In this document: positions 47,690 through 58,860 of the stretch, piece by piece
Numbering within the stretch: position 1 is the first letter of the stretch
How the letters are laid out: every line of letters starts with the position of its first letter
From: Meghimatium bilineatum
Taxonomy: Eukaryota > Mollusca > Gastropoda > Stylommatophora > Philomycidae
Assembly (NCBI GenBank): GCA_034231615.1
Contig: CM067310.1
Location: 6,450,010-6,514,009, forward strand
DNA length: 64,000 nt
Direction: 5' to 3'
Notes under the pieces: generated by a model
Told to the model about the DNA's origin: nothing
The model's database searches: none
The model's input: the letters and a program-made list of their open reading frames with translations, nothing else
Position numbers and translations under genes: made by a program

Positions 47690-48035
47690 CTACATTTTCG
47701 AAGAATCTTTATTACGTGCATCCTATTTTTACTACACTGAAGGCCCCCAAAACGCCTGTAGTCATACTCCAAGACTTTTTTCCATACCGAAGCCCCCAAA
47801 AAGTCTGCCGATTTACTCCAAGTCTTTTCCCACTGAAGCCCTAAATTATGCATATTGACTTTACTCCAAGATTTTTTTTTCCCGGTAGAAGCCCCCAAAA
47901 TGTCTACTAACTTACTGCAATGCTTTTTTTCTACTGAAAAAGCCACCAAAAATCATGCAGACTTACTTACTCCAAGTATTTTTCTCTACGACTGAAGCAC
48001 CCGTGTTCCCTATAAGCCTCCTGACTTACTCCAAT
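47690..48035. repeat. Decayed tandem repeat, about 45-60 bp unit
   Basis: ACTCCAAG-TTTTT, then CTGAAGCCCCCAAAA-TCT recurs about six times with variable spacing. Confidence 0.8.
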
Positions 48036-48044
48036 AATTTTAAA

Positions 48045-48385
48045 AACATTATTTATCTTATTATATATCTAATTTCATATCTAATTTTATATTTAATTTT
48101 ATATCGGATTTTATATTTAATTTATATCTAATTTTATATCTAATTTTATATTTAATTTTATATCTAATTTTATATCTAATTTTATATCGGATTTTATATT
48201 TAATTGATATCTAATTTTATATCTAATTTTATATTTAATTTTATATCTAATTTTATATCTAATTTTATATTTAATTTTATATCTGATTTTATATTTAATT
48301 GTATATCTAATTTTATATCTAATTTTATATGTATTTTTATATCTAATTGTAGATCTAATTTTATATCTAATTGTAGATCTAATAT
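48045..48385. repeat. Minisatellite, 12-bp unit, about 28 copies
   Basis: Units TTTTATATCTAA and TTTTATATTTAA alternate. Lys/Tyr/Arg-rich open frames through it are artefacts. Confidence 0.97.
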
Positions 48386-48414
48386 TAGATGTTACCAGGT
48401 AATATTTTTCCTCT

Positions 48415-48650
48415 TCTGTATTCGTTCTAAAATTCCCGTAGATCAACAGAACGTAGTCCAGAGAACTGAATGCATTGTGTTATGGTTTAACGTCTTAGGT
48501 GCTATAAGTGCGGCTTCGGACTGCCACATCTTTCTTCAGCATGGCTTCTGTGTACTTTGGGATGGGGCAGTCAACTTCATCCCAAAACCTCCTTAGTCAC
48601 CTCTAACGACATGCATGGAATGTAACAACGTCGCTATACTTTTTTCTTCC
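48415..48650 (-). mobile_element. SINE-B copy, full length
   Basis: On the minus strand it has CCATGCATGTCGTTAGAGGT, GGAGGTTTTGGGATGAAGTT, AGCCATGCTGAAGAAAGATG and CTCTGGACTACGTTCTGTTG. The TTTGAGAACGAA-like tail is changed to TTTTAGAACGAATAC. Confidence 0.82.
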
Positions 48651-49139
48651 TTTTCTTGCCTCGGCAAAATGTGAGCGAAATAAAATGTAAATTGTAACAT
48701 TTCTAATGTCTCACTGGTCTACAGACAAATTTGTCATTTTTGCTCCGTGACTTACCTGAAAATAGACGTGGCCTCTGGGGGTGATGCCTATGGCGCCCGT
48801 AGAGACACACTACATTAGACGACAAATTTTCAGACGTAAAAATTTTCAACGTATAAGCAGGGCCGTAGATATAAACTCATCTAAAAAAGGTAATGTACAA
48901 CAGCAGCCAATTCCCAGCTACAAGCTATGGAAAAGGTACAAAATGAAGCACTTATCACAGGTTTCATGAAGACCTCTCACATAAATGAAATGGAAAAAAA
49001 TTCAGGCACCACCCCTTATCATACAGACGGGACACTAAGACCATGATCTATGAAGGAAAGTGCAAGAACATACCGGCACACCCAATGACAGCCAGATTCA
49101 GTGACCTAGTCAGTGGAAGGCTAAAGATAAGCAGTTTTA
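48651..49139. other. Unassigned sequence with a hAT-like end
   Basis: CAGGGCCGTAGATATAAACT at 48859 resembles the 5' end of the hAT MITE at 39619. I do not find the other end. Confidence 0.35.
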
Positions 49140-49330
49140 TTTGCCGATCCTCTGCCGAAGACGAATGTGTCTGGCCATTGCGCAAATAACACGGCGATGC
49201 AATGCATTTCCATTTTCTGGACTACATCCTGCTGGAAATCTAGTTGGACCATTGTACTGCTACAAGAGAGATCCAGTTGGAGTTTGAGAATGAATGCTGC
49301 AGAAGAAGAATTTACCGATCAAAAAAATTA
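49140..49330 (+). mobile_element. SINE-A copy with near-perfect duplication
   Basis: The body begins at CTCTGCCGAAGACGAATG and ends GCAGAAGAAGA. The flanks ATTTGCCGATC and ATTTACCGATC agree at 10 of 11 positions. Confidence 0.88.
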
Positions 49331-49615
49331 TAAGGACGAACTACCAGACATAATAAAATAAAAAATACCAATAATTTTCCCAGTTCAATGGGAACAATAT
49401 CAAAGCATAAATATCAGAGCCAGAATAAACAACAAGTACCGGTACACTATGAATAATCTTCAAAGGAAAACAATAGTATGCAACATGGTTGAAGATATGT
49501 ACCACATAGAAGCATGGAGTTGCTGAAGTTTACATAAAATATCCAGAAAAAGAATAAACATTGCTGCAGAAATAACTAAAATTAAAACAAGCCAATGTCA
49601 ACAGGTGGTTAGTTA
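49331..49615. other. Unassigned sequence
   Basis: I recognise nothing here. Confidence 0.35.
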
Positions 49616-50060
49616 TTCGTTGGATCATCGTCATTGCACTTCGGACAAGTCCATATGTGCTCAGATCTTTCCTTGAGGGTATCCGCCATTACACGTTGAC
49701 TGACGGTTCCAGTATATCCTTGAATGACCATCATTTTTTTCTCGTCCACGAAACCGCTCCTTTCTAGTGACACCACATTTAAAACCAAGCTCCCTAATTC
49801 TAGTCATATAACAAGAGTCAGCGCCACCTGTACAATCATTTGTTAGTGTGATTTCCCGTAGGGCATTAAAAATGTCTGCCCGATCTATCGCTCAACCAAC
49901 AGTCGTAGTAGCAGCGTGGGCGGCCAACCTATCTGATCTCTCATTACCCTAGAGTCCCGCATGTCCCGGCACAAAAATAGAAGTCAATTTACGCACACAT
50001 GAATTCTTCACTGCTTCCAGCCACTGTTCCCGAACATACTCCGCCTGAACGTTCACAATC
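49616..50060 (-). mobile_element. LINE-N fragment, RNase H and C-terminal tail
   Basis: The minus strand has VPGHAGL, one stop, then GNERSDRLAAHAA (RNase H), RIRELGFKCGVTRKERF and VMADTLKERSEHIWTCPKCN. It matches LINE-N at 18.1-18.5 kb in layout. Confidence 0.85.
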
Positions 50061-50540
50061 ATGCTCATGGAGTCACTGAGTATACAAACATGCTCGCAGA
50101 CAGTCTGTGAGTCAACAGGTGGTATTTCTTACTTGTGCAATAAGTCTTACAAGCCCTTTACAACAATAAACTGCCAGAAGGAAGTCACACGACAAGTTAG
50201 CATCCAAAGAAGGATAGTACTACAGTGGATGCCATTTCACTGAGGCATACCAGGGCGTGAGGAGACATATAGGATATGCTTTTAAATTACGGAGCAACAC
50301 AAGAACAAAAATACCAAGATATCACCTACAAAGAAAAGGAGACCCTCACCAAAGCTTTCAGAAAAGTCGATCAAAGACAACTATCAGTATCGTTACAGAG
50401 CTGAGCAGGATCTTCCGCATCAGAACTGGGCACAACATATAAAACAACCATTTAAATAGAGTAAGACTGGCTCCATCACCTCTGTGTCCATATGGACAGA
50501 CAGATATTTTCGTTGATTGTTGGACCTAGTGGAAGAAACA
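50040..50540 (+). mobile_element. LINE-R fragment, strongly decayed
   Basis: Codons SLSIQTCSQTVCESTGG, VLQWMPFH-GIPGREE and FRIRTGHN correspond to the RNase H domain and tail of LINE-R. It lies back-to-back with the LINE-N fragment to its left. Confidence 0.72.
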
Positions 50541-50589
50541 CATTGCAACGCTGCTCCCCCAGTACCCGCAAGATATGATTAATTACAAT

Positions 50590-51350
50590 TTTATAAAAGG
50601 TAAAATTACTGTGTAAAATGACGGCAGATGTGAAACGAAGTTAAAAGGAATAGGAATGGCTAAAAGTACATTCAACGACACGAGGAACATAGTAATATCT
50701 AAACAAATTACAAACAAGTTAAAAATGAGAATTATAAAATGCAACATCTATTCTATAGTAATGTATGGCTCAGAAATATTGACATTAAGCAAACAATTAG
50801 AAGACATAATTTATGCCTTTGAGATGTGGGTATATAGAAGAATCTCCAGTATTGACACTATCCTGATGCAGACACAGATTCGTTGGGTTGGTCATTTGGT
50901 GCATATGCCAGACCATCGTCTGTCAAAGATACTTCTGGAGCTGGGAAAGGGTACGCGATCTCAAGGTAATCAAAAGACGCGCTACAAGGACTCGTTAAAG
51001 ACCTCACTGAAAGCCTTTGAAATAGACCAAGATACATGGAAAGAACTTGCACAAAATAAATCTACATGACGTTCTACAATAAAAAAAAGAGCGTACCATC
51101 TTATGAAAAGAGTAGAAATGCAGCAGTTCATCATCGGAGAGAAGTAGAAAGTCACGGACAGACCAAGATCCGTCCACAGTGGTCATTCAATGCCCGAACT
51201 ATCCAAGGATATTTACAGCTCGAATAAAGCTCATTAGCCATCAACGAACTCATAATCAAGGACATAACTCTAACTGAATTTACTGAATTTTTAAAAGTGG
51301 ATGTAATAAATGGTCATCATCACTTGTGATGGACAAACAACATAATATAG
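50590..51350 (+). mobile_element. LINE-S fragment, reverse-transcriptase tail and 3' region
   Basis: The frame (50656-51069) has MRIIKCNIYSIVMYGSEILT, FEMWVYRRISS and MQTQIRWVGHLVHMPDHRLS, then KTRYKDSLKTSLKAFEID. The 3' region to about 51345 matches 32520-32745 and 3405-3470. Confidence 0.87.
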
Positions 51351-51419
51351 AAGAATAGGGAGAATATCATGGAAAGAGAAGAAAACAAACAAAGAGGTTC
51401 TAAAAACACTTAATATTAA

Positions 51420-52200
51420 GAAAGAATTATGTTATATTATGTTAAGATGTATTTAATAGTGGCATTTGGTTATCCTCCGTTGTGGTGGGGATGTTTGTGA
51501 TTGTTGGTCTGTTCAAAAGTTCGGTAAAGTGTTCAGCCCGCCTTAAATTTTGTTCTTCTTCCGAGATAAGTGTTTTGCTGCGTTTGTTTTTTACAGGAAT
51601 GTTTGTTCTTGGTGGGTGGTCACCTAATTGTTTTATGATATTAAATAGTGTTCTATTTTTGTTGCGCTTTCCGCTTCTGTTGTTAGATTTTCGATGAAGT
51701 GGTTTTAATCTTTTTTAATGCTTACTTTACTTCTTTTTCTAGAAGGTTGTTTGCTGAGTTCTTGAGTGATGGTTAATCTTACTGCTAGTGAGTTCATTTT
51801 AGCTTGTTTCCGTTCTTGAATTTTGGACCATGTGCTATTGCTAATCCATAGCTTCTTTTCTTTTGCATAAACCCTACAGTATTTGTTGCTGACTCTATTA
51901 TAGCGGTTTGTAAACACTTCCATTGAGTCTAAATGTTTTCTTTGACATTCCCATCTTGTTCGTTCAAATTTTTTGATGTAGATATTGATTTTTGAATTTC
52001 TATGTTGTATAATTCTATGAGACTGTCAGATTTTAATCGTTGGGAGTCAATCTTTTTATGGTCAGTTGTTTTTTTCTTTTTTTTAAACTTGATGTTGATT
52101 TTCGCGATGCAGAAGTTATGATCAGTATTTATATCTGTTCCTCTAAATGCTCTAATATCTTGTACTACTAATAACAATTTTATTGAGGTGAAGATAGGTC
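51420..52200 (-). mobile_element. LINE fragment, endonuclease end to pre-reverse-transcriptase
   Basis: The minus strand has VVQDIRAFRGTDINTDHNFC (the SDH-type end of the APE endonuclease, here TDH), then a linker (ELYNIEIQ, LWISNSTWSKIQERKQ), then NIIKQLGDHPPRTNIPVKN and LISEEEQNLRRAEHFTELLN. This part of a LINE is found only here in the window. Confidence 0.85.
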
Positions 52201-53107
52201 GATCTGGTTTTTTGTTTTATTATCAGGAGACTTCTCTTGTTTCCACGAAACTATATCAAGTGCGTTGATTCGAACACGTGACACATTCGTTACATGCCTA
52301 TTATATAACTTATTATTATTATTATATTATTACTATTATTATGCCGTTATATAACTGATAGTAACCGGGACACGTAAAAACCGGGCAAGATATCAGACAG
52401 CGATATAAAACCGATACTATCACCGTGTGACCGTCACTAACACACATATCTGCCATTCATATAAACAAATGCATATTTCCACTATTTTAGTGAGAAATAT
52501 ATTTATCAAGTCAAAATATTTCAAGTTTACATTTTAAAAAAACAACTAAAAAACCAACACAATATATGTTTTTATATTGTGAATTTGTGTTGTTGTTGAT
52601 AGTAAATACTCTCTCAACCATTAAGTTTTTAAAACTCACAAATTGCAATTCCATTTTCCCCATCAGAAAGGTGACAATGTACATATTCAGTTAATGGCAG
52701 AAATGGTATTGACTAGAGGTGATGGGAGAACGTGGTTCCCTCTCAAGAAAGATCAGAAGAACGCGTGATCAGCAACTGACTGGGAAACTGAGCTTATACA
52801 CATTTAAATGGCTGACGAAACGGCAAGCAGAGGGAATGCCTCCAGTGCTGTGACGCTTGTTCATAATAAAAAAAAAATCAAGAATCCACAGAAATATAAA
52901 AAAATTCGTTTTCTTGTAAATTATGACAATTAAGAACTTAAGTCATTCAAAACTATACATTATCACTATATATCAAAATACTTATTCTTTTCTTCTTAAT
53001 TAAAAAAAAATGTTCTTCAAAAAATGCATTCTGTCCAATAAAACAAAAGATTACAAAACATCTTTTCATGGGTTGTCATGTATCTTTTCATACATTTAAC
53101 TGATTCA
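52201..53107. other. Mostly unassigned sequence
   Basis: (ATT)n lies at 52309-52345. A LINE-N-like scrap (GCAGAGGGAATGCCTCCAGT) is at 52755-52860. Nothing else is recognised. Confidence 0.4.
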
Positions 53108-53150
53108 GAGTTTTTCAGAGTTTTCAGAGTTTTTCAGAGTTTTAAAATAG
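53108..53150. repeat. Short tandem repeat (TTTTTCAGAG)
   Basis: About four units of CAGAGTTTTT type are visible. Confidence 0.85.
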
Positions 53151-53204
53151 TTTTAAAAAATGACAAAAAAGTCAAGTGAAGCACTTTCTTAATTATGAAT
53201 TATT

Positions 53205-53300
53205 CGTTGAAACAACAACGACTTTGATACATAATACTGTGGAGCTGTGGAATGACCGCCTACGCCACCCGGCATGGCACCTGATGATGATGATGATGAC
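53205..53300 (+). mobile_element. LINE-D 3' end
   Basis: GAAACAACAACGACTTTGAT through GGCACCTGATGATGATGATG matches 14888-14990 closely, with small internal deletions. It marks the family terminus. Confidence 0.88.
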
Positions 53301-53339
53301 ATATATTTCAGAGTTTTAAAAATGACAAAAAAGTCGAGT

Positions 53340-53720
53340 GAAGCACTTTCTAAGCAGCTCTCCTACGCCCCCGTAATCCTCTTTCGAGGCGGTATGACAT
53401 AGCAGGCGCCGACATTCGAAAGCCACTCGGACGCTAAGTATAGCTCACCACTTAGCTGAGCACGTTTATGCTGTTAACATTCCGTACGACCGAAAACTTC
53501 ACCCCGGTGACTTCGTCCTGTGTTAACATGTCATATGGGGAGGAACCAGCCTAGATCCCAAGCGGTACTGTGTCGAGCGAGCTGACTCGACACTGGCTGA
53601 ACCTTGACCCCGCGGTGGAGTCTAAGACATGCGAACGGACTACTGACACTAGTTCCCATACAAAGTCAAGAGCCAACTTTTGTATTAAGTTCCGCGGGGA
53701 ACCTGAACCTTATACGGACA
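53340..53720 (+). pseudogene. GC-richer decayed coding remnant, possibly retroelement
   Basis: Base composition differs from both flanks. One plus-strand frame reads HLAEHVYAVNIPYDRKLHPG then DFVL and a stop, loosely like the end of an LTR-element integrase. I cannot confirm this. Several stops break the frame. Confidence 0.35.
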
Positions 53721-54464
53721 TTATTCCTTAAACTTCAAAATCTTATGTGCCACACATTTTGTTACCCATGACAACAGTGAGGGAAGATTGTCGCGCATAT
53801 TGCTTTCAAAAAACGTTTTTATAAATAGGAGAACGGGGAAAAGTTACATACAATCTCGCAAAATAAATTATAGTTGTTCATTTAAATGATATTGCCAATT
53901 GTCAGATCAAAATTTGTGTGTTTTGATGATTTATTAATATCTCATACTTATTACCACCCTTGATTTTGGAGTACATGTCCGGCTATGTCCCTTGGTAAAT
54001 AAATGCTACTATCTTTAACTTCCGGTTCAAATAATGTTTTTGTTTTGCTGAATGAAGAACTGGTTGATCATTAATTCAACACATTAATATCGTAGAAATT
54101 AAATAGCTGTGTTACTAAAACAGATTCAAGGATGTCCATATTTACATGATGATTCGTTCAACCGTATTTAATTCGATAATGAAGATCTAAAGCGAATTGC
54201 AATGAAACGAGAGACATGGAAAATCTATATGTAAAAAACTTTAGAGGTACTTGGACAAATTTTCAGAATTGTGCTACATAATTACAAATAATATAGTTAG
54301 ATATCCATTTAAAATGCAATTCAGTGTACCACATCTGTACGTCACCCTTGAAAAAAATTATTAATTTTTTCCTTATGAATTTGACATCAAAATAATTTAC
54401 ATGAAACAGAAAAATATAAATAAAACTTGTGACCACAAAATGTAGCTAAATTATCAAACTCAAA
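53721..54464. other. Unassigned AT-rich sequence
   Basis: I recognise no gene or repeat here. Confidence 0.4.
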
Positions 54465-55003
54465 CTATTGAATATAATTAAATACCACATAAATTATATA
54501 TTTTTGTATGCGCAAAGGCAAGACGCACCTGTTGATTCTATTTCTATAATTTTTATGTTCCCGCAGAACTAATAAATATTTTAAAAAGCAACAAATTAGC
54601 ATAATTAAAATGAAAATAAATTATCACACTATTGAATATAATTAAATACCACAGAAATTATATATATTGGTGTTGACAAAGGCAAGGCGCATCTGTTGAT
54701 CCTATTTCTATAATTTTTAGGTGCACGCAGAACTAATTAATATTAAAAATGGCAGCAAATTAATATAATTAAAATGAAAATAAATTATCAAACTATTGAA
54801 TATAATTTAATACCACAGAAATTATATATATTGGTGTTAACAAAGGCAAGGCGCATCTGTTGAACCTATTTCTATAATTTTTAATTGCAAGCAGAACTAA
54901 CTAATATTAAAAATGGCAGCAAATTAGCATAATTAAAATGAAAATAAATTATGAAACTATTGAATATAATTAAATACTACAGTAATTATATATATTTGGG
55001 TTC
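54465..55003. repeat. Satellite, 164-bp monomer, 3+ copies (left block)
   Basis: CTATTGAATATAATT recurs at 54465, 54629, 54793 and 54957, exactly 164 bp apart. Each monomer has AAAGGCAAG-CGCATCTGTTGA and CTATTTCTATAATTTTTA. Confidence 0.96.
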
Positions 55004-55175
55004 TTCTTCTTCTTCTGCATTCATTCTCAAACTCCTGCGAGATCTCTTGTAGCAGAACAATGGCCGTACTAGATTTCCAGCAGGATGTAGTCCAGAGAAT
55101 GGAAATGCGTTGTATCGCCGTTTTATTTGCGCCAATGGCCCGACACATCCGTCTTCGGCGGGGATATTTGGGTTC
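54992..55175 (-). mobile_element. SINE-A copy with perfect 12-bp duplication
   Basis: The body (55004-55163) is flanked by ATATTTGGGTTC at 54992-55003 and 55164-55175. On the minus strand it starts CCCGCCGAAGACGGATGTGT and ends with a (GAA)n tail. It is inserted at the edge of the satellite block. Confidence 0.95.
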
Positions 55176-55479
55176 AATACAAGAGTCCGTGGACATATCA
55201 CGTGCCAACATACCAACTTTTTAATTTCATATGCTATTGCACTATTTCAGAAACTTAAAAAGTCGTAGCTTAAAATACTGATCTAGGGACTTGCGCACAA
55301 TGAACTGGCCATCCACCTCCCACTCAGTGTGCATGTTGAGGGGTCAGGGGCTCTCATCGCGCAATGTGTCGTATAGACGACACATCTCTATATGCGACTT
55401 TTAGGAATTTCGTTCCGTCTAATTATGTTAGCTATTTGTTCCATAGAAACCTGTCCACTGATTCTTGTATTGTACCTAT
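55176..55479. other. Unassigned sequence between satellite blocks
   Basis: GATTCTTGTATTG and GTCCGTGGACATATCACG have no family assignment. A second event other than the SINE must separate the satellite blocks. Confidence 0.4.
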
Positions 55480-55690
55480 ATTTGTATTGGCAAAGGCAAA
55501 TGCATCTGTTGATCCTATTTCTATAATTTTTCGGTGCACGCAGAACTAATTAATATTAAAATAGCAACAAATTAGCATAATTAAATGAAAATAAATTATC
55601 AAACTATTTAATATAATTAAATACCACAGAAACTATATATTTTTGTGTGCGCAAAGGCAAGACGCATCTGTTGATTACATTGTGCTAATC
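55480..55690. repeat. Satellite, 164-bp monomer (right block)
   Basis: It contains GCAAAGGCAAATGCATCTGT, CCTATTTCTATAATTTTTCG and a further partial unit ending near GACGCATCTGTTGATTACAT. Confidence 0.9.
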
Positions 55691-55814
55691 TTCAGATAAA
55701 ATTAGAGTTAAGAATCCGGGTAAGATGTTTACGATTGTGGAAATTATAGACTGAAAAATCACCATAAGATATTTAGATTGTAGAAATTGTAGTTTATGAA
55801 ATTCATGAAAAATG

Positions 55815-55990
55815 ATTTACCACCGAAGACAGATGTGTCAGGCTATTGGCACAAGTACATTGACGACACAATGCATTTCAATCCTCTGGACTACATCCTG
55901 CTGGAAGTATAGTAGAACCATACTCCTGCTACAAGAGAGATCCAGCGGGAGTTTGAGAATGAACAAAGCAGAAGAATGTAAGATGATTTC
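55815..55990 (+). mobile_element. SINE-A copy
   Basis: Family order from CACCGAAGACAGATGTGTCA to GAGTTTGAGAATGAACAAAG-CAGAAGAA. Possible diverged duplication: AAATGATTTA and AGATGATTTC. Confidence 0.82.
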
Positions 55991-56289
55991 AATTGTAGAA
56001 ATGATGGATTGTGGAATCAATAGATTTATATTATAGAAGTGACTTAATATACATGGGTCCTTTGACCATTGTCCAACAAAACACTTTTAACATATGAACA
56101 GTCAGTGATGGTGAATCATCTTTGGGTATAGCCTTTGGGTTGGAAGCTCTTGGCATTGCAAAGTCTGCTCATCAAACTTTGAAGGGTTGCAATATTGATA
56201 ATTTCATGGCCAAATATTGTTTTTTTTTTTGTCACGGGCCATAAAATTTGTTTCTTTAAAAAAAATCTTTAACAATGTGAAAATACATT

Positions 56290-56395
56290 TCAGTGGCTCT
56301 GCTATATGATGGCGGTAACCATTTTCTCTCCCTTGCAGTCTTTACTTCCCAGATTAATCTGATGCCCATTTTGATTTGATTAGTCCCCACTTGGG
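56290..56395 (-). mobile_element. SINE-C fragment
   Basis: GGCTCTGCTATATGATGGCG and TCTTTACTTCCCAGATTAAT match 19965-20040. Confidence 0.65.
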
Positions 56396-56600
56396 ACTAC
56401 ATCCTGTTAACAAACTTGGTAATTCATATTTTGGACTATATCCTGCTAACAAACTTGGTAATTCATATTTTGGACTATATCCTGCTAACAAACTTGGTAA
56501 TTAATACTTGGGATTACATCCTGTTAACAAACTTGGTAATACATACTTGGGATACATCCTGTTAACAGACAGGAGTTTGAGAATAAACACATAAGAAAAT
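56390..56600 (+). repeat. Tandem repeat, 39-42 bp unit, 4 copies, derived from a SINE tail
   Basis: The unit TTGGACTACATCCTGTTAAC plus AAACTTGGTAATTCATA repeats four times, then runs into CAGGAGTTTGAGAATAAACA, the SINE-B tail. The first half of the unit is the SINE segment CTGGACTACATCCTGCTGA. Confidence 0.9.
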
Positions 56601-56615
56601 CAACATCCAGTTATT

Positions 56616-56800
56616 ATATGCTTGTTTTCACCGAAGGCGGATATGTCAGGCCATTGGCGCAATTAAAACGGAGACACAACGCATTTCCGTTTTCTGGACT
56701 ACATCCTTCTGGAAATCTAATAGGACCATGGTCCTTCTACAAGAGAGATCCAGCGGGAGTTTGAGAATGAACGCTGAAGAAGAAGAAGATATGCTTGTTT
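56616..56800 (+). mobile_element. SINE-A copy with perfect 12-bp duplication
   Basis: The body (56628-56788) is flanked by ATATGCTTGTTT at 56616-56627 and 56789-56800. It ends GAAGAAGAAGAAG. Confidence 0.95.
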
Positions 56801-57399
56801 GTTTGAGAGACAAACAAATCCAGTTTACTGCATGTTTTTTCTTTATAAATAAATCTTCAATGCTTCTATATTATCTTATTTGTTTACTTATGTCACATCT
56901 CAAGCAACTTTGTTTGTGTTTATGTGTTTATTTATGTTTATGTGTTTATTTATGTTTATAAGTAAACCTAATTTGGTCATTGTGGTACTGAGGCCTTCAG
57001 ACACTTACTAATGTTATTTGTATGTGGATCTTGAGTAGTTTACATACATGTGCAGTGTGTGTGCTGTTATCTGCGTGTTGACCAGCCGGTCCATATTCAT
57101 AGTAGCTTGGGAATATACACAGTGAAAGTCTTGACTAAAATTGCATAATTTTTAAAGATGCTGTGTGGTCAAAGACTGAAGACATGTTGACTCAAGTTGC
57201 GAGGTGATTGGGTGTCATTTGAGCTGAACTGGTTCAAATCCTATTTGCTGCGTGATTTTTCTTTGTTTGAGAGAATAGTTTTTGTTCCTTGATTTTCATT
57301 GATTCATAGAACGATGAACATTTTTCATAGCCCAGATTATGTAGAATATACTCTCAATAAATACTCTCAATAAATACTTTCAATAAATATCGGCACAGA
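56801..57399. other. Unassigned sequence with small repeats
   Basis: TTTATGTG repeats are at 56915-56960, and CTCAATAAATACT occurs three times at 57351-57392. I see nothing else. Confidence 0.4.
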
Positions 57400-57990
57400 A
57401 CAACTAGAACATTTTTATTGAATATCTTGGGTCAAGCATTAACATCGCAGGAGATTGTTCAGAGCAGATCAGAAAGAGATGACCACTGGCTCCACAAAAT
57501 TAAAAATCTACGGCAAGATACACAGAAAAACAAAGTTACAACTATTGAAAGACTATATTTTCTTAGTGACAACATATGATTTTGAGACTTATGCAATGAC
57601 AATCGCAATGAAAATAAAATATCGGTATTTGAAAGAAAATGATGTAGAAAGGTCCTAGGAATATTAAGGACAAATAATAATAAAACAGAGATGTCCACAA
57701 AGAGCTGAACATAGAAGAAAACTGGCTCGTCAAAACTATCAAAAAATGAAAGCTAATATATTTTGGGCATATGAAGCGGCACAGTGGTTTAGAAAGTTAA
57801 ATCATAGAAGGAAATGTACCAGTAAAGAGAACGAGAGACAGGCCAAGACTGTGATGGACACAGTATATTGAAGACCTTTTTTTAAAAATATGATACTGAA
57901 AAAAGTACAGCTAGCACAGAATCATAATGCTTACAGAGTGGCAGTGAGAACAACATTCTGCAAAAGGACATGTCACACAGAAGAAGATTA
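57400..57990 (+). mobile_element. LINE-W-like fragment, reverse-transcriptase tail
   Basis: Broken frames read EYLGSSINIAGDCSEQIRKR, then DYIFLVTTYDFETYAMTIAM and KIKYRYLKENDVERS, the ...VTTYGCETW... end in decayed form. Confidence 0.75.
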
Positions 57991-58299
57991 TGTAGAAAGT
58001 ATGGCATTTTATAAGGAATTTGATTAATATAGTACAATTTTGTTGTCAGGGGAACTTACTGCACTGGATGTAACTGACAAGTAATGTCCCCTGTTGTGAG
58101 AACAAGAATGGAGGTCTATGTGACATGTGGCAAGTCCAAGGCAGATCTTGTAGCCAAAATAGATGTAAGTACCTCATTAACTAAATATTCCATTGTGTTT
58201 TCTGACTTGCAAGATATTAGTTCTTTGTTCAATGAAAGTGTGACAAAAAATGAGTAACTTGCTGACCTGACCTGTGTGATGAAAGTTTGTTAATATGAA

Positions 58300-58515
58300 A
58301 GAAGAGCAGAGAATAGCAATACTATGATCTGCCAACCATGTTGTAAGAGATAATTAAGGAGGTTTGAAGTTAGTTCTCCCATTCCATAGGTTTCAAAAAG
58401 CATGATCAGGTCAGATGTGTCACACTGAAATGCACAGATGTTGCATCTGAGCTATAAACTCAATACAATCTGTTCTTCATTTGGTTTGAAAATAAACATA
58501 GAAGACAAAGTAACT
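58300..58515 (+). mobile_element. SINE-B copy, diverged
   Basis: GAGAATAGCAATACTATGAT, CCATGTTGTAAGAGATAATT-AAGGAGG, then GGTCAGATGTGTCACACTGA and ACAATCTGTTCTTCATTTGG. The end is GAAAATAAACATAGAAGAC. Confidence 0.75.
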
Positions 58516-58539
58516 TGCCTTTGATGTAATAGTCGACTC

Positions 58540-58620
58540 AGTGGCTGAGAGGTTAGTGGGCAGTGTATAAGAATCTCCATTCTAGAAGACCATACTCAGA
58601 ACAACAGAATCTTGAATAGT
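58540..58620 (+). mobile_element. tRNA-like SINE head fragment
   Basis: CTCAGTGGCTGAGAGGTTAG resembles an A-box region. No convincing B-box follows. Confidence 0.35.
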
Positions 58621-58694
58621 AATTGATGGTTGTTGGTCCAGTTGTTGCCATCTTTAGCCAATTAACAAACAGCACATATGTTGACTATTACTGG

Positions 58695-58860
58695 TGGATG
58701 ACCCACTGTACTAGAAGAAAACTATGGCCATCTGACACAACTCGGATAGACAAGCTCTATGGCCCTGTCATGGGGTTAGTGACCACAGTACAGTTCATTG
58801 AAGTAATTCATATGAAATTCTGACTCCAGCCAGAGAACAAGGAAGAAGAAAAAAAAACTG
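58695..58860 (+). mobile_element. LINE-R 3' end with GAA tail
   Basis: Codons KLWPSDTTRIDKLYGPVMGL and TTVQFIEV match the tail at 23160-23265. It ends AAGGAAGAAGAAAAAAAAAC. Confidence 0.8.
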
